Source of the DNA: Nocardioides sp. AX2bis
Lineage (GTDB): Bacteria > Actinomycetota > Actinomycetes > Propionibacteriales > Nocardioidaceae
Assembly: GCF_902506435.1 (NCBI RefSeq)
Contig: NZ_LR733215.1
Span: 2,844,803-2,908,802 of the forward strand
DNA: 64,000 nucleotides
Reading direction: 5' to 3'
The notes under the pieces are model-generated. The model was given only the letters and a program-made list of their open reading frames with translations, made no database searches and had not been told where the DNA came from. How positions within the stretch are numbered: position 1 is the first letter of the stretch; every line of letters begins with the position of its first letter. The position numbers and the translations under genes were made by a program. This document shows positions 1 through 8,780 of this stretch, piece by piece.

Positions 1-370
1 TGATCGGGCGGTACTCGACGTAGACCTGGCCGTCGTCGGCGAGACGCTGCAGCTCCTCACCGCTGGCGGCCTCGAACTGGCCGCAGAACGGGCAGAGGAA
101 GTCCTCGTACACCACGACCTGCGTCGGGGCCTCGGGGTCGCCGACGCCCAGGGCGTAGTCGCTGGCGCCGGCCGGTGCGGCGTCGACGTCGCTGCTGTCG
201 TTGCTCGGCCAGAAGAAGTAGAGCGCGCCGACGACCAGCACCACCACGAGGACCACCGCCCCCACCGAGGCCAGCTGGCGGTTGCGGTTGCGGCGGCGCT
301 CGGCCTCCAGCGCGGCGGCGGTGCGCTGGGTGCGCGCGGCCCGGGACTCCTGATCAGAACTCTTCGACAC
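1..370 (-). CDS. DsbA/thioredoxin-fold oxidoreductase, membrane anchored (3' part outside window)
   Basis: Partial gene; its C-terminus lies beyond base 1. It has a charged N-terminal stretch of about 32 residues, then one hydrophobic segment (about residues 35-53), then a DsbA-like domain with the active site CPFC at residues 93-96 inside EDFLCPFCGQF. The cysteines are predicted to lie on the outer face, where the family forms or isomerises disulfides. GTG at 370 was chosen because TACGGT at 378-383 lies 7 nt upstream, fitting a leaderless transcript. GTG codons at 376 and 379 are alternatives. It is divergent from orn. Confidence 0.85.
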   Translation of the reverse strand, partial: MSKSSDQESRAARTQRTAAALEAERRRNRNRQLASVGAVVLVVVLVVGALYFFWPSNDSSDVDAAPAGASDYALGVGDPEAPTQVVVYEDFLCPFCGQFEAASGEELQRLADDGQVYVEYRPI

Positions 371-445
371 GGGCACCACCGTAGTGAGCGGTGCTGAACG
401 CGTCCTGAGAAGGGCCACCCCGCCCGCGCGCGTAGGGTGCGCCGC

Positions 446-1099
446 ATGAGTGAGCGACTGGTGTGGATCGACTGCGAGATGACCGGGCTCGACCTCGAGA
501 AGGACGCCCTGATCGAGGTCGCCGCCCTGGTCACCGACTCCGACCTCAACGTGCTGGGCGAGGGTGTCGACGTGGTGGTCAAGCCCCCGCCGGGCGCGGT
601 GGAGCAGATGATCCCGCTGGTGCGGGAGATGCACGAGAAGTCCGGGCTGCTCGAGGAGCTGGACGCCGGGACGACCCTGGCCGACGCCGAGAAGCAGGTG
701 CTGGACTACATCACCGCGCAGTGCCCCTCGGGCTCGCGCCCGCCGCTGGCCGGCAACACCGTCTCCACCGACCGGATGTTCCTGGCCCGGGACATGACCG
801 ACCTCGACGCCTACCTGCACTACCGGATCGTCGACGTGTCCTCGATCAAGGAGCTGGCCAAGCGCTGGTTCCCGAAGTCCTACTACGCCGCCCCGGCCAA
901 GCGCGGCAACCACCGGGCGCTGGCCGACATCCAGGAGAGCATCGAGGAGCTGCGCTACTACCGCGAGGCCGTCTTCGTGCCGGCCCCCGGCCCGGACTCC
1001 AGCCGGGCCCAGGAGGTCGCGGCGCGCCACGGGGGCGCCGTGACCGGCCTCGGCCGCGAGGACACGTCGCCGTCCCCCGATGCGGGCGCCACGGCCTGA
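446..1099 (+). CDS. orn: Oligoribonuclease
   Basis: 217-residue 3'-5' exoribonuclease of the DEDDh family, which degrades 2-5 nt RNA fragments and pGpG to mononucleotides in the cytoplasm. Motif ExoI is visible as WIDCEMTG (Asp9, Glu11). ExoII lies around GNTVSTDRMFL, and ExoIII has HRALADIQESI with the catalytic His and Asp. The C-terminal 30 residues are a low-complexity tail. ATG 446 is preferred over the in-frame GTG at 437 because TAGGGT (433-438) ends 7 nt before it, suggesting a leaderless mRNA. tRNA-His follows on the same strand. Confidence 0.96.
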   Translation: MSERLVWIDCEMTGLDLEKDALIEVAALVTDSDLNVLGEGVDVVVKPPPGAVEQMIPLVREMHEKSGLLEELDAGTTLADAEKQVLDYITAQCPSGSRPPLAGNTVSTDRMFLARDMTDLDAYLHYRIVDVSSIKELAKRWFPKSYYAAPAKRGNHRALADIQESIEELRYYREAVFVPAPGPDSSRAQEVAARHGGAVTGLGREDTSPSPDAGATA

Positions 1100-1105
1100 A
1101 TGTCC

Positions 1106-1111
1106 TATAGT
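1106..1111 (+). promoter_or_regulatory. Probable -10 element of tRNA-His
   Basis: TATAGT lies 35 nt upstream of the tRNA, in the orn-tRNA gap. No convincing -35 was seen, since that position falls in the orn 3' end. Confidence 0.4.
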
Positions 1112-1145
1112 CGCCTCCGGTCTGCGGTGCGTCCGCGGACCGCGC

Positions 1146-1222
1146 GGTGGGTATAGCTCAGCTGGTAGAGCGCCGCCTTGTGGTGGCGGATGTCGCGGGT
1201 TCAAGTCCCGTTACTCACCCCA
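1146..1222 (+). tRNA. tRNA-His(GTG)
   Basis: Full cloverleaf. The acceptor pairs 1147-1153 with 1212-1218, with the His-specific extra G at 1146 opposite C73 at 1219. The anticodon GTG is at 1180-1182 in a 7-nt loop closed by CCGCC/GGCGG. The T-loop is GGTTCAAGTCC-like. The 3' CCA is encoded (1220-1222), unlike the two other tRNAs in this window. Confidence 0.97.
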
Positions 1223-1230
1223 GTCGTCAG

Positions 1231-1260
1231 AGCCCCCGACCCGGTCCAGGGTCGGGGGCT
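1231..1260. terminator. Bidirectional terminator between tRNA-His and modC
   Basis: Perfect 12-bp GC-rich stem (1231-1242 with 1249-1260) and a 6-nt loop, placed between the convergent tRNA-His and modC. There is no T-run, as is usual in high-GC actinobacteria. Confidence 0.75.
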
Positions 1261-1270
1261 CGACGCGTCC

Positions 1271-2341
1271 TCAGCGGGTGCGGTAGACCGCGACCTCGGA
1301 GGCCTTGACCACGAAGTACGCCCGCGTGCCCGGCGCCAGGTCGAGCTCGCTGACGGCCCGGACGGAGACGTCGGCGCTCAGGGTGTCGGCGCGCACCCGC
1401 ACCTGGCCGCCGTGCGGCGCGAGGTCGGAGAGGGTCACCTCGATCAGGTTGCGCGGGCTCCCGTGGGGCGCCTCGAGGAAGACCGAGACCGCCGACGGAC
1501 CGAAGACCGCCACCGCCTCCTCCCCCTCGCCCGGCACGGGGTCGGCCGCGATCCCCTCGACCCGCATCGACCGGCCGCCGTGGACGACCTCGACCGCGCC
1601 GTCGCGCCAGGTGCCACGCAGCATGTTCAGCCCGGCGACCCGGGCGGCGAAGGTGCTGCGGGGGCGCGAGAGCACCTCGGCGCACGGGCCCTGCTCGACG
1701 ACGGCGCCGTCCTCGAGCACGACGACGCGGTCCGCGAGCAGCAGCGCGTCGAGCACGTCGTGGGTGACCAGCAGGACGGTGCGCTCGGCCAGCACCCGGC
1801 GCAGGGTCTGCCGCAGCTGGGGGGCCACGTCGACGTCGAGGGCCGCCATCGGCTCGTCGAGGAGCATCAGGGACGGGGTCGCGGCGAGGGCGCGCGCGAC
1901 GGCCGCCCGCTGCGCCTGCCCCCCGGAGATCTCCGAGGGACGGCGTCCGGCGAGGTCGGCGACGCCGACCTCCTCGAGCCAGCGCCGGGCGGTCTCCTGG
2001 GACCCCGAGCGGCCCACGCCGGTGCTGCGCGGGCCGAAGGCGACGTTGTCGAGGACGGTGAGGTGGGGGAACAGCAGCGGCTCCTGGGCGAGCAGGGAGA
2101 CGCGGCGGTCGTGGGGCGCGACCTGCGTACGCCGCTCGCCGGGGCGGCCCAGGGAGGTCAGCACCCGCCCGTCCAGGACGACACGGCCGCGGTCGGGGAC
2201 CAGGTGGCCCGCCAGCACCGACAGCACGGTGGACTTGCCGGCGCCGTTCGGGCCGAGCAGGGCGACGGTCTCGCCCTCCGCGACCTCGAGCGCGACGTCC
2301 ACCCCTCGCTCGTCGACGGTGGCGTCGACGGTGAGGGTCAC
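1271..2341 (-). CDS. modC: Molybdate ABC transporter ATP-binding protein
   Basis: 356-residue ATPase that energises molybdate uptake. Walker [10 protein letters not shown] is at residues 30-38, the signature ISGGQAQR lies mid-domain, and Walker B is LMLLDEP. After about residue 230 come TOBE/Mop-type oxyanion-binding repeats (for example [15 protein letters not shown]). GTG start; it shares GTGA with the modB stop, so translation is likely coupled. It is the last gene of the regulator-modA-modB-modC operon. Tungstate or sulfate specificity cannot be excluded from sequence alone. Confidence 0.93.
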   Translation of the reverse strand: MTLTVDATVDERGVDVALEVAEGETVALLGPNGAGKSTVLSVLAGHLVPDRGRVVLDGRVLTSLGRPGERRTQVAPHDRRVSLLAQEPLLFPHLTVLDNVAFGPRSTGVGRSGSQETARRWLEEVGVADLAGRRPSEISGGQAQRAAVARALAATPSLMLLDEPMAALDVDVAPQLRQTLRRVLAERTVLLVTHDVLDALLLADRVVVLEDGAVVEQGPCAEVLSRPRSTFAARVAGLNMLRGTWRDGAVEVVHGGRSMRVEGIAADPVPGEGEEAVAVFGPSAVSVFLEAPHGSPRNLIEVTLSDLAPHGGQVRVRADTLSADVSVRAVSELDLAPGTRAYFVVKASEVAVYRTR

Positions 2342-3135
2342 ACCGCGCTCCTGCTCTGGCGGGCGAACCCGATCACGACGACCGCGACGACGACGAGCAC
2401 CAGGGACAGCGCGACGGCGGCCTCGGCGTCGGTCTCGCGGCGCAGGTAGATCTCCAGGGGCAGGGTCCGGGTGATGCCCTGGAGGCTGCCGGCGAAGGTG
2501 ATCGTGGCGCCGAACTCGCCCAGGGAGCGGGCGAAGGCCAGCACGGCGCCCGAGGCCAGCCCGGGCAGCACCAGCGGCAGGGTGACGCGGCGGAACACCG
2601 TGGTCGGTCGGGCTCCCAGCGAGGCTGCCACGGCCTCGTACCGTCGACCGGCGCTGCGCAGCGCCCCCTCGAGGCTGACCACCAGGAACGGCATCGCCAC
2701 GAAGGTCTGGGCCAGCACCACCGCGGTAGTCGAGAAGGCGACCTGGAGGCCGAGCACCTCGAAGGTCTCGCCGAGCAGCCCGCGGCGGCCGAAGGTGTAG
2801 AGCAGCGCGATCCCGCCGACGACCGGCGGCAGCACCAGCGGCAGCAGCACCAGGGAGCGCAGGATCCCCTGGCCGCGGAAGCTGGTCCGGGCCAGGACGA
2901 CCGCCATCGGGACGCCGAGCAGCACGCAGATCAGCGTGCTGGTCGCCGAGGTCCGTAGGCTCAGGGCGAGCGCCTCCCGCGACGACTCGGACGTGATGAG
3001 CTCGAGGAACCGGCTCCACGGGGTCCGGGCGACGATGGCCACCAGCGGGAGCAGCACGAAGGCCGCGCCCAGCAAGGCGGGGACGAACAACCAGCGGGGT
3101 ACGCCCACCTGGTCCTGGTGCCGAGCGCGGGCCAC
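2338..3135 (-). CDS. modB: Molybdate ABC transporter permease
   Basis: 265-residue inner-membrane permease with about six hydrophobic segments and the cytoplasmic EAA loop ([21 protein letters not shown]), which docks the ATPase. It matches the usual ModB length. GTG start one base after the modA stop; its 3' end overlaps modC by 4 nt. It forms the transmembrane channel of ModABC. Confidence 0.93.
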   Translation of the reverse strand: MARARHQDQVGVPRWLFVPALLGAAFVLLPLVAIVARTPWSRFLELITSESSREALALSLRTSATSTLICVLLGVPMAVVLARTSFRGQGILRSLVLLPLVLPPVVGGIALLYTFGRRGLLGETFEVLGLQVAFSTTAVVLAQTFVAMPFLVVSLEGALRSAGRRYEAVAASLGARPTTVFRRVTLPLVLPGLASGAVLAFARSLGEFGATITFAGSLQGITRTLPLEIYLRRETDAEAAVALSLVLVVVAVVVIGFARQSRSAV

Positions 3136-3136
3136 G

Positions 3137-3913
3137 TCAGGGCGCCGGCGCGAACCCGGCGTCGGCGAGCGCGTCCTGACCGGTCGGCGCGAGGATGAGG
3201 TCCACGAACGCCTGGGCGAGGTCGGCCTCCTCGCTCTCGGCGACCGTCGCGACCGGGTAGAGGTTCACCGCGTTCACGTCGTCGGGGACCTCCACGCCCT
3301 CGACGTCGTCGCCGGCCGCGATCACGTCGGTGACGTAGACCAGTCCTGCGTCGGCCTCGCCGGTGCCGACCTTGGCCAGGACGTCGGTGACGGACTGCTC
3401 CTCGCTGACCGGGGAGAGGTCGAGGTCGGCGGCCTCCGCGACGGCCTCGGCGGCCGCGCCGCAGGGGACCTCGGGAGCGCAGAGCACGAGGTTGAGCCCG
3501 TCGGCCGTGAGGTCGTCGACCGAGGTGATGCCGGCCGGGTTGCCCGGCGGCACGGCGATCTCGAGCGTGTTGGAGGCGAACAGGGTCGGGGTGCCCACGA
3601 GGTCGTCGGCGGTCGCCTTGTCCATGTTCGCCTCGTCGGCGGTCGCCAGGACGTCGGCCGGCGCACCCTCCTGGAGCTGGGCGACGAGGTCGGAGGAGCC
3701 GGCGAAGTTGAACTGGATCTCGACCCCGTCGTTCTCGGCCTCGAAGTCGGTGGCGAGCTCCTCGAAGGTCGAGGTCAGCGAGGCAGCGGCGAACACCGTG
3801 ATCGTGGTCGTCCCGCCGTCCGCTCCCGCGTCGGACTCGTCGCCGCCGGACCCGCAGGCCGCAGCCGCCAGGGCGACGAGGGCGGTGACGGCGAGGGCGC
3901 TGGTCTTCTTCAC
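3137..3913 (-). CDS. modA: Molybdate-binding lipoprotein
   Basis: 258-residue extracellular solute-binding lipoprotein. It has a short signal peptide with a lipobox (AAAAC) near residue 20, an acidic linker, then a type II periplasmic-binding fold beginning [18 protein letters not shown], typical of ModA. It captures molybdate and delivers it to ModB. GTG start with AAGGA upstream; it shares GTGA (3910-3913) with the end of the upstream regulator gene. Confidence 0.94.
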   Translation of the reverse strand: MKKTSALAVTALVALAAAACGSGGDESDAGADGGTTTITVFAAASLTSTFEELATDFEAENDGVEIQFNFAGSSDLVAQLQEGAPADVLATADEANMDKATADDLVGTPTLFASNTLEIAVPPGNPAGITSVDDLTADGLNLVLCAPEVPCGAAAEAVAEAADLDLSPVSEEQSVTDVLAKVGTGEADAGLVYVTDVIAAGDDVEGVEVPDDVNAVNLYPVATVAESEEADLAQAFVDLILAPTGQDALADAGFAPAP

Positions 3914-4314
3914 GACTGTCCTTGAGGGGTCTCGACGATGACGGTGGTGGACTTGATGACCGCGACCGCGACGGACCCGAGCTCGATCCCGAGGTCGCGC
4001 ACCGCCTCGCTGCTCATCAGCGACACCACCCGGAACGGGCCGCACTGCAGCTCGACCTGGGCCATCACCGTGTCCACCTCGATGTGGGTCACCAGGCCGA
4101 CGAAGCGGTTCCGGGCCGAGCTGACGACGCCGTCCGGCGGTCCCGGCGGGGCGGAGTGCTGGCGGGCGACGAGGGCGACGTCATAGCCGTCGACGACCTT
4201 GCGGCCGGACTCGTCGGTCGAGGCGGCGAGCAGGCCCCGGTCGACCCAGCGGCGGACGGTGTCGTCGCTGACGCCGAGGTAGGCGGCGGCATCTCGAACT
4301 CTCATGTGCGGCAT
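3910..4314 (-). CDS. HTH-TOBE regulator of the mod operon (ModE-like)
   Basis: About 134 residues. An N-terminal MerR/excisionase-type helix-turn-helix (RVRDAAAYLGVSDDTVRRWVDRG) is joined to one C-terminal TOBE domain (NRFVGLVTHIEVDTVMAQVEL...), which in this family binds molybdate. This is a compact alternative to classical ModE and probably represses modABC when molybdate is plentiful. ATG 4314 was chosen because TAATGT (4323-4328) lies 8 nt upstream; ATG 4326 is in frame and overlaps that hexamer. The stop overlaps the modA start. Function is inferred from domains and context. Confidence 0.82.
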   Translation of the reverse strand: MPHMRVRDAAAYLGVSDDTVRRWVDRGLLAASTDESGRKVVDGYDVALVARQHSAPPGPPDGVVSSARNRFVGLVTHIEVDTVMAQVELQCGPFRVVSLMSSEAVRDLGIELGSVAVAVIKSTTVIVETPQGQS

Positions 4315-4322
4315 CGAGCCGA

Positions 4323-4328
4323 ACATTA
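4323..4328 (-). promoter_or_regulatory. Candidate -10 of the mod operon
   Basis: TAATGT on the minus strand, 8 nt before ATG 4314, in the 31-nt gap after the YibE/F gene. No clear -35 was seen. Confidence 0.35.
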
Positions 4329-4357
4329 TCCCGCAGATGCCTCCGCGTCGAGCACTC

Positions 4358-5497
4358 TCAGACCCGTTTGCGGAAAGTCAGCGCGGCCAGCCCGGTGGTC
4401 AGCGGGACCGCGGCCACCAGCCCCAGCGTCGCGACCACGCTCCGCACGATCTCCTGGGCGATGACCTGGTCGGTCACGACACCGCCCAGGGAGTCGTCGT
4501 TCGCGACGATCAGGATCAGCAGCGGAAGCGCCGACCCGGCGTAGGCCAGCACGATGGTGTTGACCACCGAGGCGATGTGGGAGCGCCCGACCCGGCTGCC
4601 GGCGCGGTAGAGCTGCCCGAGGCCGTACGACGGGTTGGCCCGCGCGAGCTCGGTGACCGTCGCCGACTGCGTCACGGTGACGTCGTCGAGCACGCCGAGC
4701 GAGCCGATCACGATCCCGGCGAGCAGCAGGCCCTGGGTGTTGATGCCCTGGGACGTGCCGACGGAGGCGGAGAGGTCGTCGGTGACGCCCGTCAGGTGCA
4801 GGGCCCCGACCGCCAGCGACGACAGCAGCCCGGTGAGCGTCAGGCTGACCAGCGTCCCGAGCACCGCCACCGTCGTCGACAACCCGAACCCGTGGGTCAG
4901 GTAGAGCACCGTCAGCATGATCGCGCACGACCCCACGAGCAGCGGCGGCTCCCCGGCCAGGATGGCGGGCACGACGAAGAGCAGCAGCAGCGCGAACGTC
5001 ACCCCCAGCCCGGCCAGCGCGGCGAGCCCGCGCCACCGCCCGAAGGCGACCAGGGCCAGGGCGAACGCCGCCGCCAGCACCCACAGGCCGGTGCCGCGCT
5101 GCTGGTCCACGATCGAGTACGTGTCGCCGTCGGGGCCGGTGCGGATCAGCACCACGTCGTCGCCCTCGGCCACCTCGGGCGCGCCGGTGCCGTTGGGCAG
5201 CGGGACCTCGAGGTCCTCGCCCCGGTCCGCACCCCCGGTGACCTGCACGGTGGCCGAACCGCACCCGTTGACGTCGTCGGGCAGCTCCTCGGCGCACTCC
5301 TCGGCCTGGATCGCGACGACCTCCCCGGTCAGCTCTTCGGCACCGCCCTGCTGCTGCGGCGCGGCGACCCCGTCGCCCGGCCAGAGCCAGACCATCGCGG
5401 CCAGGGTCAGGGCAGCGATCGGGACGATGACGGACAGCGCGAGACGGCGCATCCGACGGGTCTCCGGCACGGCGTGCCGGGGGTGGTGCGCGCCCAT
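4358..5497 (-). CDS. YibE/F family membrane protein
   Basis: 379-residue polytopic membrane protein. It has an N-terminal anchor (about residues 17-37), an extracellular region of about 100 residues, then seven or eight hydrophobic helices. It carries the YibE/F hallmarks GSLGVLDDVTVTQ and RAGSRVGRSHIASVVNTIVLAYAG. The biochemical role of the family is not established; transport has been suggested. ATG 5497 has AGGAG 8 nt upstream; ATG 5452 is a shorter alternative. It is divergent from cydA and 31 nt upstream of the mod regulator. Confidence 0.88.
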   Translation of the reverse strand: MGAHHPRHAVPETRRMRRLALSVIVPIAALTLAAMVWLWPGDGVAAPQQQGGAEELTGEVVAIQAEECAEELPDDVNGCGSATVQVTGGADRGEDLEVPLPNGTGAPEVAEGDDVVLIRTGPDGDTYSIVDQQRGTGLWVLAAAFALALVAFGRWRGLAALAGLGVTFALLLLFVVPAILAGEPPLLVGSCAIMLTVLYLTHGFGLSTTVAVLGTLVSLTLTGLLSSLAVGALHLTGVTDDLSASVGTSQGINTQGLLLAGIVIGSLGVLDDVTVTQSATVTELARANPSYGLGQLYRAGSRVGRSHIASVVNTIVLAYAGSALPLLILIVANDDSLGGVVTDQVIAQEIVRSVVATLGLVAAVPLTTGLAALTFRKRV

Positions 5498-5574
5498 CGT
5501 GGAGGCTCCTCACCGAGGTCGGGGGCGGGTCCGCGGCCACGGGCCGCCGGGCGACGATGCTACGACGTCGCGGT

Positions 5575-5594
5575 CTTGTGAAAACATTCACAAG
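5575..5594. promoter_or_regulatory. Rex-type redox operator upstream of cydAB
   Basis: Perfect inverted repeat of 8-nt arms with a 4-nt spacer, reading TTGTGAA-N4-TTCACAA at its core. This matches the known operator of Rex, the NADH/NAD+-sensing repressor that controls cydABCD in Streptomyces. It lies 40 nt upstream of the cydA start. No rex gene is in the window. Confidence 0.8.
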
Positions 5595-5620
5595 AGTCTC
5601 GGAAGACCTCGTCCCGGTCG

Positions 5621-5626
5621 TACCGT
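5621..5626 (+). promoter_or_regulatory. Probable -10 of cydA (leaderless)
   Basis: TACCGT ends 7 nt before GTG 5634. The Rex operator lies just upstream of where the -35 would be. Confidence 0.45.
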
Positions 5627-5633
5627 CCGAGGT

Positions 5634-7079
5634 GTGGACCCCGTGCTGACCACCCTCGCCCCCCTCCTCACCACGCTGGCCTCCGACGTCGCCGGCGCTG
5701 CCGCCGAGCCCGCCGGGCTGCTCCCGGCCCGACAGCAGATGGCCCTGTCCCTGGGTTGGCACATCGTGCTGGCGTGCTTCGGCGTCGCCCTGCCCACGAT
5801 CATCGCGGTCGTGCACTGGCGCGGCGCCTTCCGGGGCGACCAGGGCGCCCTGCTGCTGGCCAAGCGGTGGGGCAAGGTGTCCGCGGTCCTGTTCGCGATC
5901 GGCGCGGTGTCCGGCACGGTGCTCGGCTTCGAGATGGGGCTGCTCTGGCCGGGGCTGATGGGCACCTTCGGCGACGTGGTCGGCCTGGCCTTCGCCTTCG
6001 AGGGGCTCTCGTTCTTCGTCGAGGCGATCTTCCTCGGGATGTACCTCTACGCCTGGGGGCGGATGGACCCCCGCCACCAGTTCTGGATGCTGGTGCCGAT
6101 GGCCGTCTCGGGCATCTCCGGCACGTTCTTCATCCTGAGCGTGAACGCCTGGATGAACGCCCCCGTCGGCTTCGACATCGTCGACGGCGAGGTCGTCAAC
6201 ATCGACCCGTGGGCGGTCTTCACCAACGACCAGGTGTGGATGCAGTTCCTGCACATGTGGCTGGCCGCCTTCATGGTCGCCGGGTTCGCGGTCGCGGCCG
6301 TCTACGCCGCCGGCATGCTCCGCGGGCGCCGCGACCGCCACCACCGCCTCGGCTTCATGGTCCCCTTCGCCTTCGCCACCGTGGCCGCCCTGATGCAGCC
6401 CTTCGTCGGCCACCTCCTCGGCCTGCGGGTCGCCGAGACGCAGCCGGCCAAGCTGGCCGCCTTCGAGCTCGCCCTGGAGACCGAGAGCCCCTCCCCCCTC
6501 CGGCTCGGCGGCATCGTGGTGGACGGCGAGGTCGTCGGGTCGATCGACGTCCCGGTGCTCGGCTCGGTGATCGCCCGCAACTCCTTCACCGAGCCGGTGC
6601 AGGGCCTCGACACGATCCCGCCCGAGGACCAGCCGCCCGTGAACGTGGTGCACCTGGCCTTCCAGACGATGATCGGGATCGGCAGCCTCTTCGTGCTCGT
6701 CGTGCTCGCCTTCTGGGGTGCCCGCTGGCGGGGCCGCGACCTGCTGGAGAACCGCTGGTTCCTGCGCGCCGTGGTCGCCTGCGCCCCCCTGTCCGTCGTC
6801 GCGCTGCAGGCCGGGTGGATCGCCACCGAGGTCGGCCGGCAGCCCTGGGTGGTCTACGGGGTGATGCGCACGACCGAGGCCGCGGGCGACAACTCCGGCC
6901 TGTGGTGGCTGCTCGGTGCGACCACCGTCGTCTACACCGCGATGACGGTGGGCGCGGTCCTGGTGCTCCGCTCGATGGCCCGCCGGTGGCGCGACGGCGA
7001 GGAGGACCTGCCCAGCCCGTACGGCCCCGAGCCCGGTGACGCCGAGGTCGAGCCGGCCGGTGCGGAGACCGCCCGATGA
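5634..7079 (+). CDS. cydA: Cytochrome bd ubiquinol oxidase subunit I
   Basis: 481 residues, multi-spanning, carrying the haem b and d sites of cytochrome bd, a high-affinity terminal oxidase reducing O2 with quinol. Visible marks: haem-ligand His in LGWHIVLACFGV, the NAWMNAPVGF segment, and the GRQPW motif within GWIATEVGRQPWVVYG. The quinol loop is short, as in the CIO-like branch. GTG 5634 fits a leaderless start; GTG 5643, with GAGG about 10 nt upstream, is the alternative. The 3' end shares ATGA with cydB. Probably derepressed by Rex when oxygen is low. Confidence 0.95.
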   Translation: MDPVLTTLAPLLTTLASDVAGAAAEPAGLLPARQQMALSLGWHIVLACFGVALPTIIAVVHWRGAFRGDQGALLLAKRWGKVSAVLFAIGAVSGTVLGFEMGLLWPGLMGTFGDVVGLAFAFEGLSFFVEAIFLGMYLYAWGRMDPRHQFWMLVPMAVSGISGTFFILSVNAWMNAPVGFDIVDGEVVNIDPWAVFTNDQVWMQFLHMWLAAFMVAGFAVAAVYAAGMLRGRRDRHHRLGFMVPFAFATVAALMQPFVGHLLGLRVAETQPAKLAAFELALETESPSPLRLGGIVVDGEVVGSIDVPVLGSVIARNSFTEPVQGLDTIPPEDQPPVNVVHLAFQTMIGIGSLFVLVVLAFWGARWRGRDLLENRWFLRAVVACAPLSVVALQAGWIATEVGRQPWVVYGVMRTTEAAGDNSGLWWLLGATTVVYTAMTVGAVLVLRSMARRWRDGEEDLPSPYGPEPGDAEVEPAGAETAR

Positions 7080-8083
7080 GCCTGGAGCTGGTGGTCGCCG
7101 CGGTGATGTTCACCGGCGTGCTGGCCTACGCCGTGCTCGGCGGCGCGGACTTCGGCTCCGGGTTCTTCGACCTCACCGCCGGCGGCGACCGCGCCGGGGC
7201 GGCCCTGCGCACCCGGATCGACCACAGCATCGGGCCGGTGTGGGAGGCCAACCACGTGTGGCTGATCTTCGTCCTGGTGACCTGGTGGTCGGCCTTCCCG
7301 ACCGCCTTCGCGGCCGCGATGGACGCCCTGATCCTGCCGATGCTGCTGGCCCTGCTCGGGATCGTGCTGCGCGGGTCCTCCTTCGCGTTCCGCAAGTACG
7401 CCGCCACCCTCGGCCAGGCGCGCTTCTTCGGGGTCGTCTTCGCCGGGTCGTCCCTGGTCACCCCGTTCTTCCTCGGCGCCACCGCGGGAGCGATCGCGTC
7501 CGGGCGGGTGTCCCTCGACGGCCGCGAGGACGTGTGGTCGTCCTGGCTCACGCCCACCTCGGTCATCGGCGGACTCGTGGCCGTCGGCACCTGCGTCTTC
7601 CTCGCCGGCTGCTTCCTGGTCGCCGACGCCCGACGCGGGGGCGAGGAGGACCTCGCGGAGACGCTGCGTCGACGCACCCTGGGCGTCGGCCTGGTCACCG
7701 GGCTGGTCGTCTTCGCCGGGCTGCTGCCCCTGCGTGCGGACGCGCCGACCCTGTGGGACGGCCTGACCGGCCGGGCGCTGCCACTGGTGCTGGTGGCGTT
7801 CGTGGCCGGCCTGGCCACGCTGGGGCTGCTGCTGGTGCGGCGCTACGCGCTGGCCCGGCTGACCGCGGTGGTCGCCGTGGCGTCCGTGGTCAGCGGCTGG
7901 GGCGTCGGTCAGCTGCCCTGGCTGCTGGTCGACGAGGTCACGGTGGTCGACGCCGCCGGCGCGACGGCCACCCTGCAGGGGCTGCTGGTGGCCTTCGGCC
8001 TCGCCGCCGTCCTGGTGCTGCCCCCGCTGGCCTACCTGCTCCGGCTGACCCAGACCGAGCAGTGGTCGCGCGCCGCGCACTGA
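7076..8083 (+). CDS. cydB: Cytochrome bd ubiquinol oxidase subunit II
   Basis: 335-residue partner of CydA with eight or nine hydrophobic helices. The N-terminal GGADFGSGFFDL motif corresponds to the family's DGFDLGVG region, and WEANHVWLIF follows. ATG overlaps the cydA stop by 4 nt, so translation is coupled. The CydDC thiol exporter usually encoded next is absent; a DUF805 gene and a TetR gene follow instead. Confidence 0.95.
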   Translation: MSLELVVAAVMFTGVLAYAVLGGADFGSGFFDLTAGGDRAGAALRTRIDHSIGPVWEANHVWLIFVLVTWWSAFPTAFAAAMDALILPMLLALLGIVLRGSSFAFRKYAATLGQARFFGVVFAGSSLVTPFFLGATAGAIASGRVSLDGREDVWSSWLTPTSVIGGLVAVGTCVFLAGCFLVADARRGGEEDLAETLRRRTLGVGLVTGLVVFAGLLPLRADAPTLWDGLTGRALPLVLVAFVAGLATLGLLLVRRYALARLTAVVAVASVVSGWGVGQLPWLLVDEVTVVDAAGATATLQGLLVAFGLAAVLVLPPLAYLLRLTQTEQWSRAAH

Positions 8084-8153
8084 CGCGCCGAGCGGTCGGG
8101 GCGCGCCCTGCCCGACGGATAGCATCGGGCCCCGCCCACCCCGAGGAGCCGCC

Positions 8154-8780
8154 GTGTCCCTGCCCGACGCCGTGCGCAGCGTGCTGCGCCAGTACGCCGG
8201 GTTCTCCGGCCGTGCACCCCGCTCGGAGTTCTGGTGGTGGTTCCTGGTCACCCTGGTGCTGGGCCTGGTCGCCGGGACCGTCGACCTCGCCGTGGCGGCG
8301 GTCGTCGGGGTCTCGCCGTTCAACCTGCTGCTGGCCCTGGCCCTCTTCCTGCCCACCCTCGCCGTCACCGTCCGCCGCCTGCACGACAGCGGGCTCAGCG
8401 GGTGGTGGGTGCTGCTGGTCTACGGCCTCGGGCTGGCCTCGGCCGTCGTGTCGGTGGTCGCCGTGGTGACCCTGGTCGTCGGCGCGGTCCAGGGCTCCGA
8501 CCTGGCCCCGGACGGCTCGGACGGCGGGGCGGCGCTGACCGTCGGGCTGGTCCTGCTGGGCGTGGCGGCCGTGGCCGCCCTCTTCTCGGCGATCGCCTGG
8601 CTGGTGCTGATGGTGCGGCCCTCGACGCCGGGCGCGAACCAGTACGGCCCGCCGCACGGCGCGCCGACGCCGCCGCAGTGGGCACCGCCGGCGGCCCCGC
8701 CGTACGGCCCGTCCTACGGCCCGTCCTACGGCCCGTCCTACGGCCCGGACGACACCCAGCCGTTCGGCCGGCCGTACTAG
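8154..8780 (+). CDS. DUF805 membrane protein with tyrosine-rich repeat tail
   Basis: 208 residues. The N-terminal DUF805 domain starts with the typical RYxxFSGRA(P)RSEFWWW pattern and includes the RRLHDSGLSGWW turn; four predicted membrane helices follow. From about residue 165 the tail is Pro/Gly/Tyr-rich, with a repeated YGPS unit coded by a 12-nt tandem repeat. GTG start with GAGGAG about 7 nt upstream and a TAGCAT -10-like element near 8120. The family's role is unknown. Its TAG stop shares one base with the GTG of the next gene. Confidence 0.85.
   Translation: MSLPDAVRSVLRQYAGFSGRAPRSEFWWWFLVTLVLGLVAGTVDLAVAAVVGVSPFNLLLALALFLPTLAVTVRRLHDSGLSGWWVLLVYGLGLASAVVSVVAVVTLVVGAVQGSDLAPDGSDGGAALTVGLVLLGVAAVAALFSAIAWLVLMVRPSTPGANQYGPPHGAPTPPQWAPPAAPPYGPSYGPSYGPSYGPDDTQPFGRPY
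8702..8749 (+). repeat. 12-nt tandem repeat coding YGPS
   Basis: Unit TACGGCCCGTCC repeated about three to four times with a diverged last copy. It is in frame and gives the YGPS tail of the DUF805 protein. Copy number may vary between strains. Confidence 0.7.
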
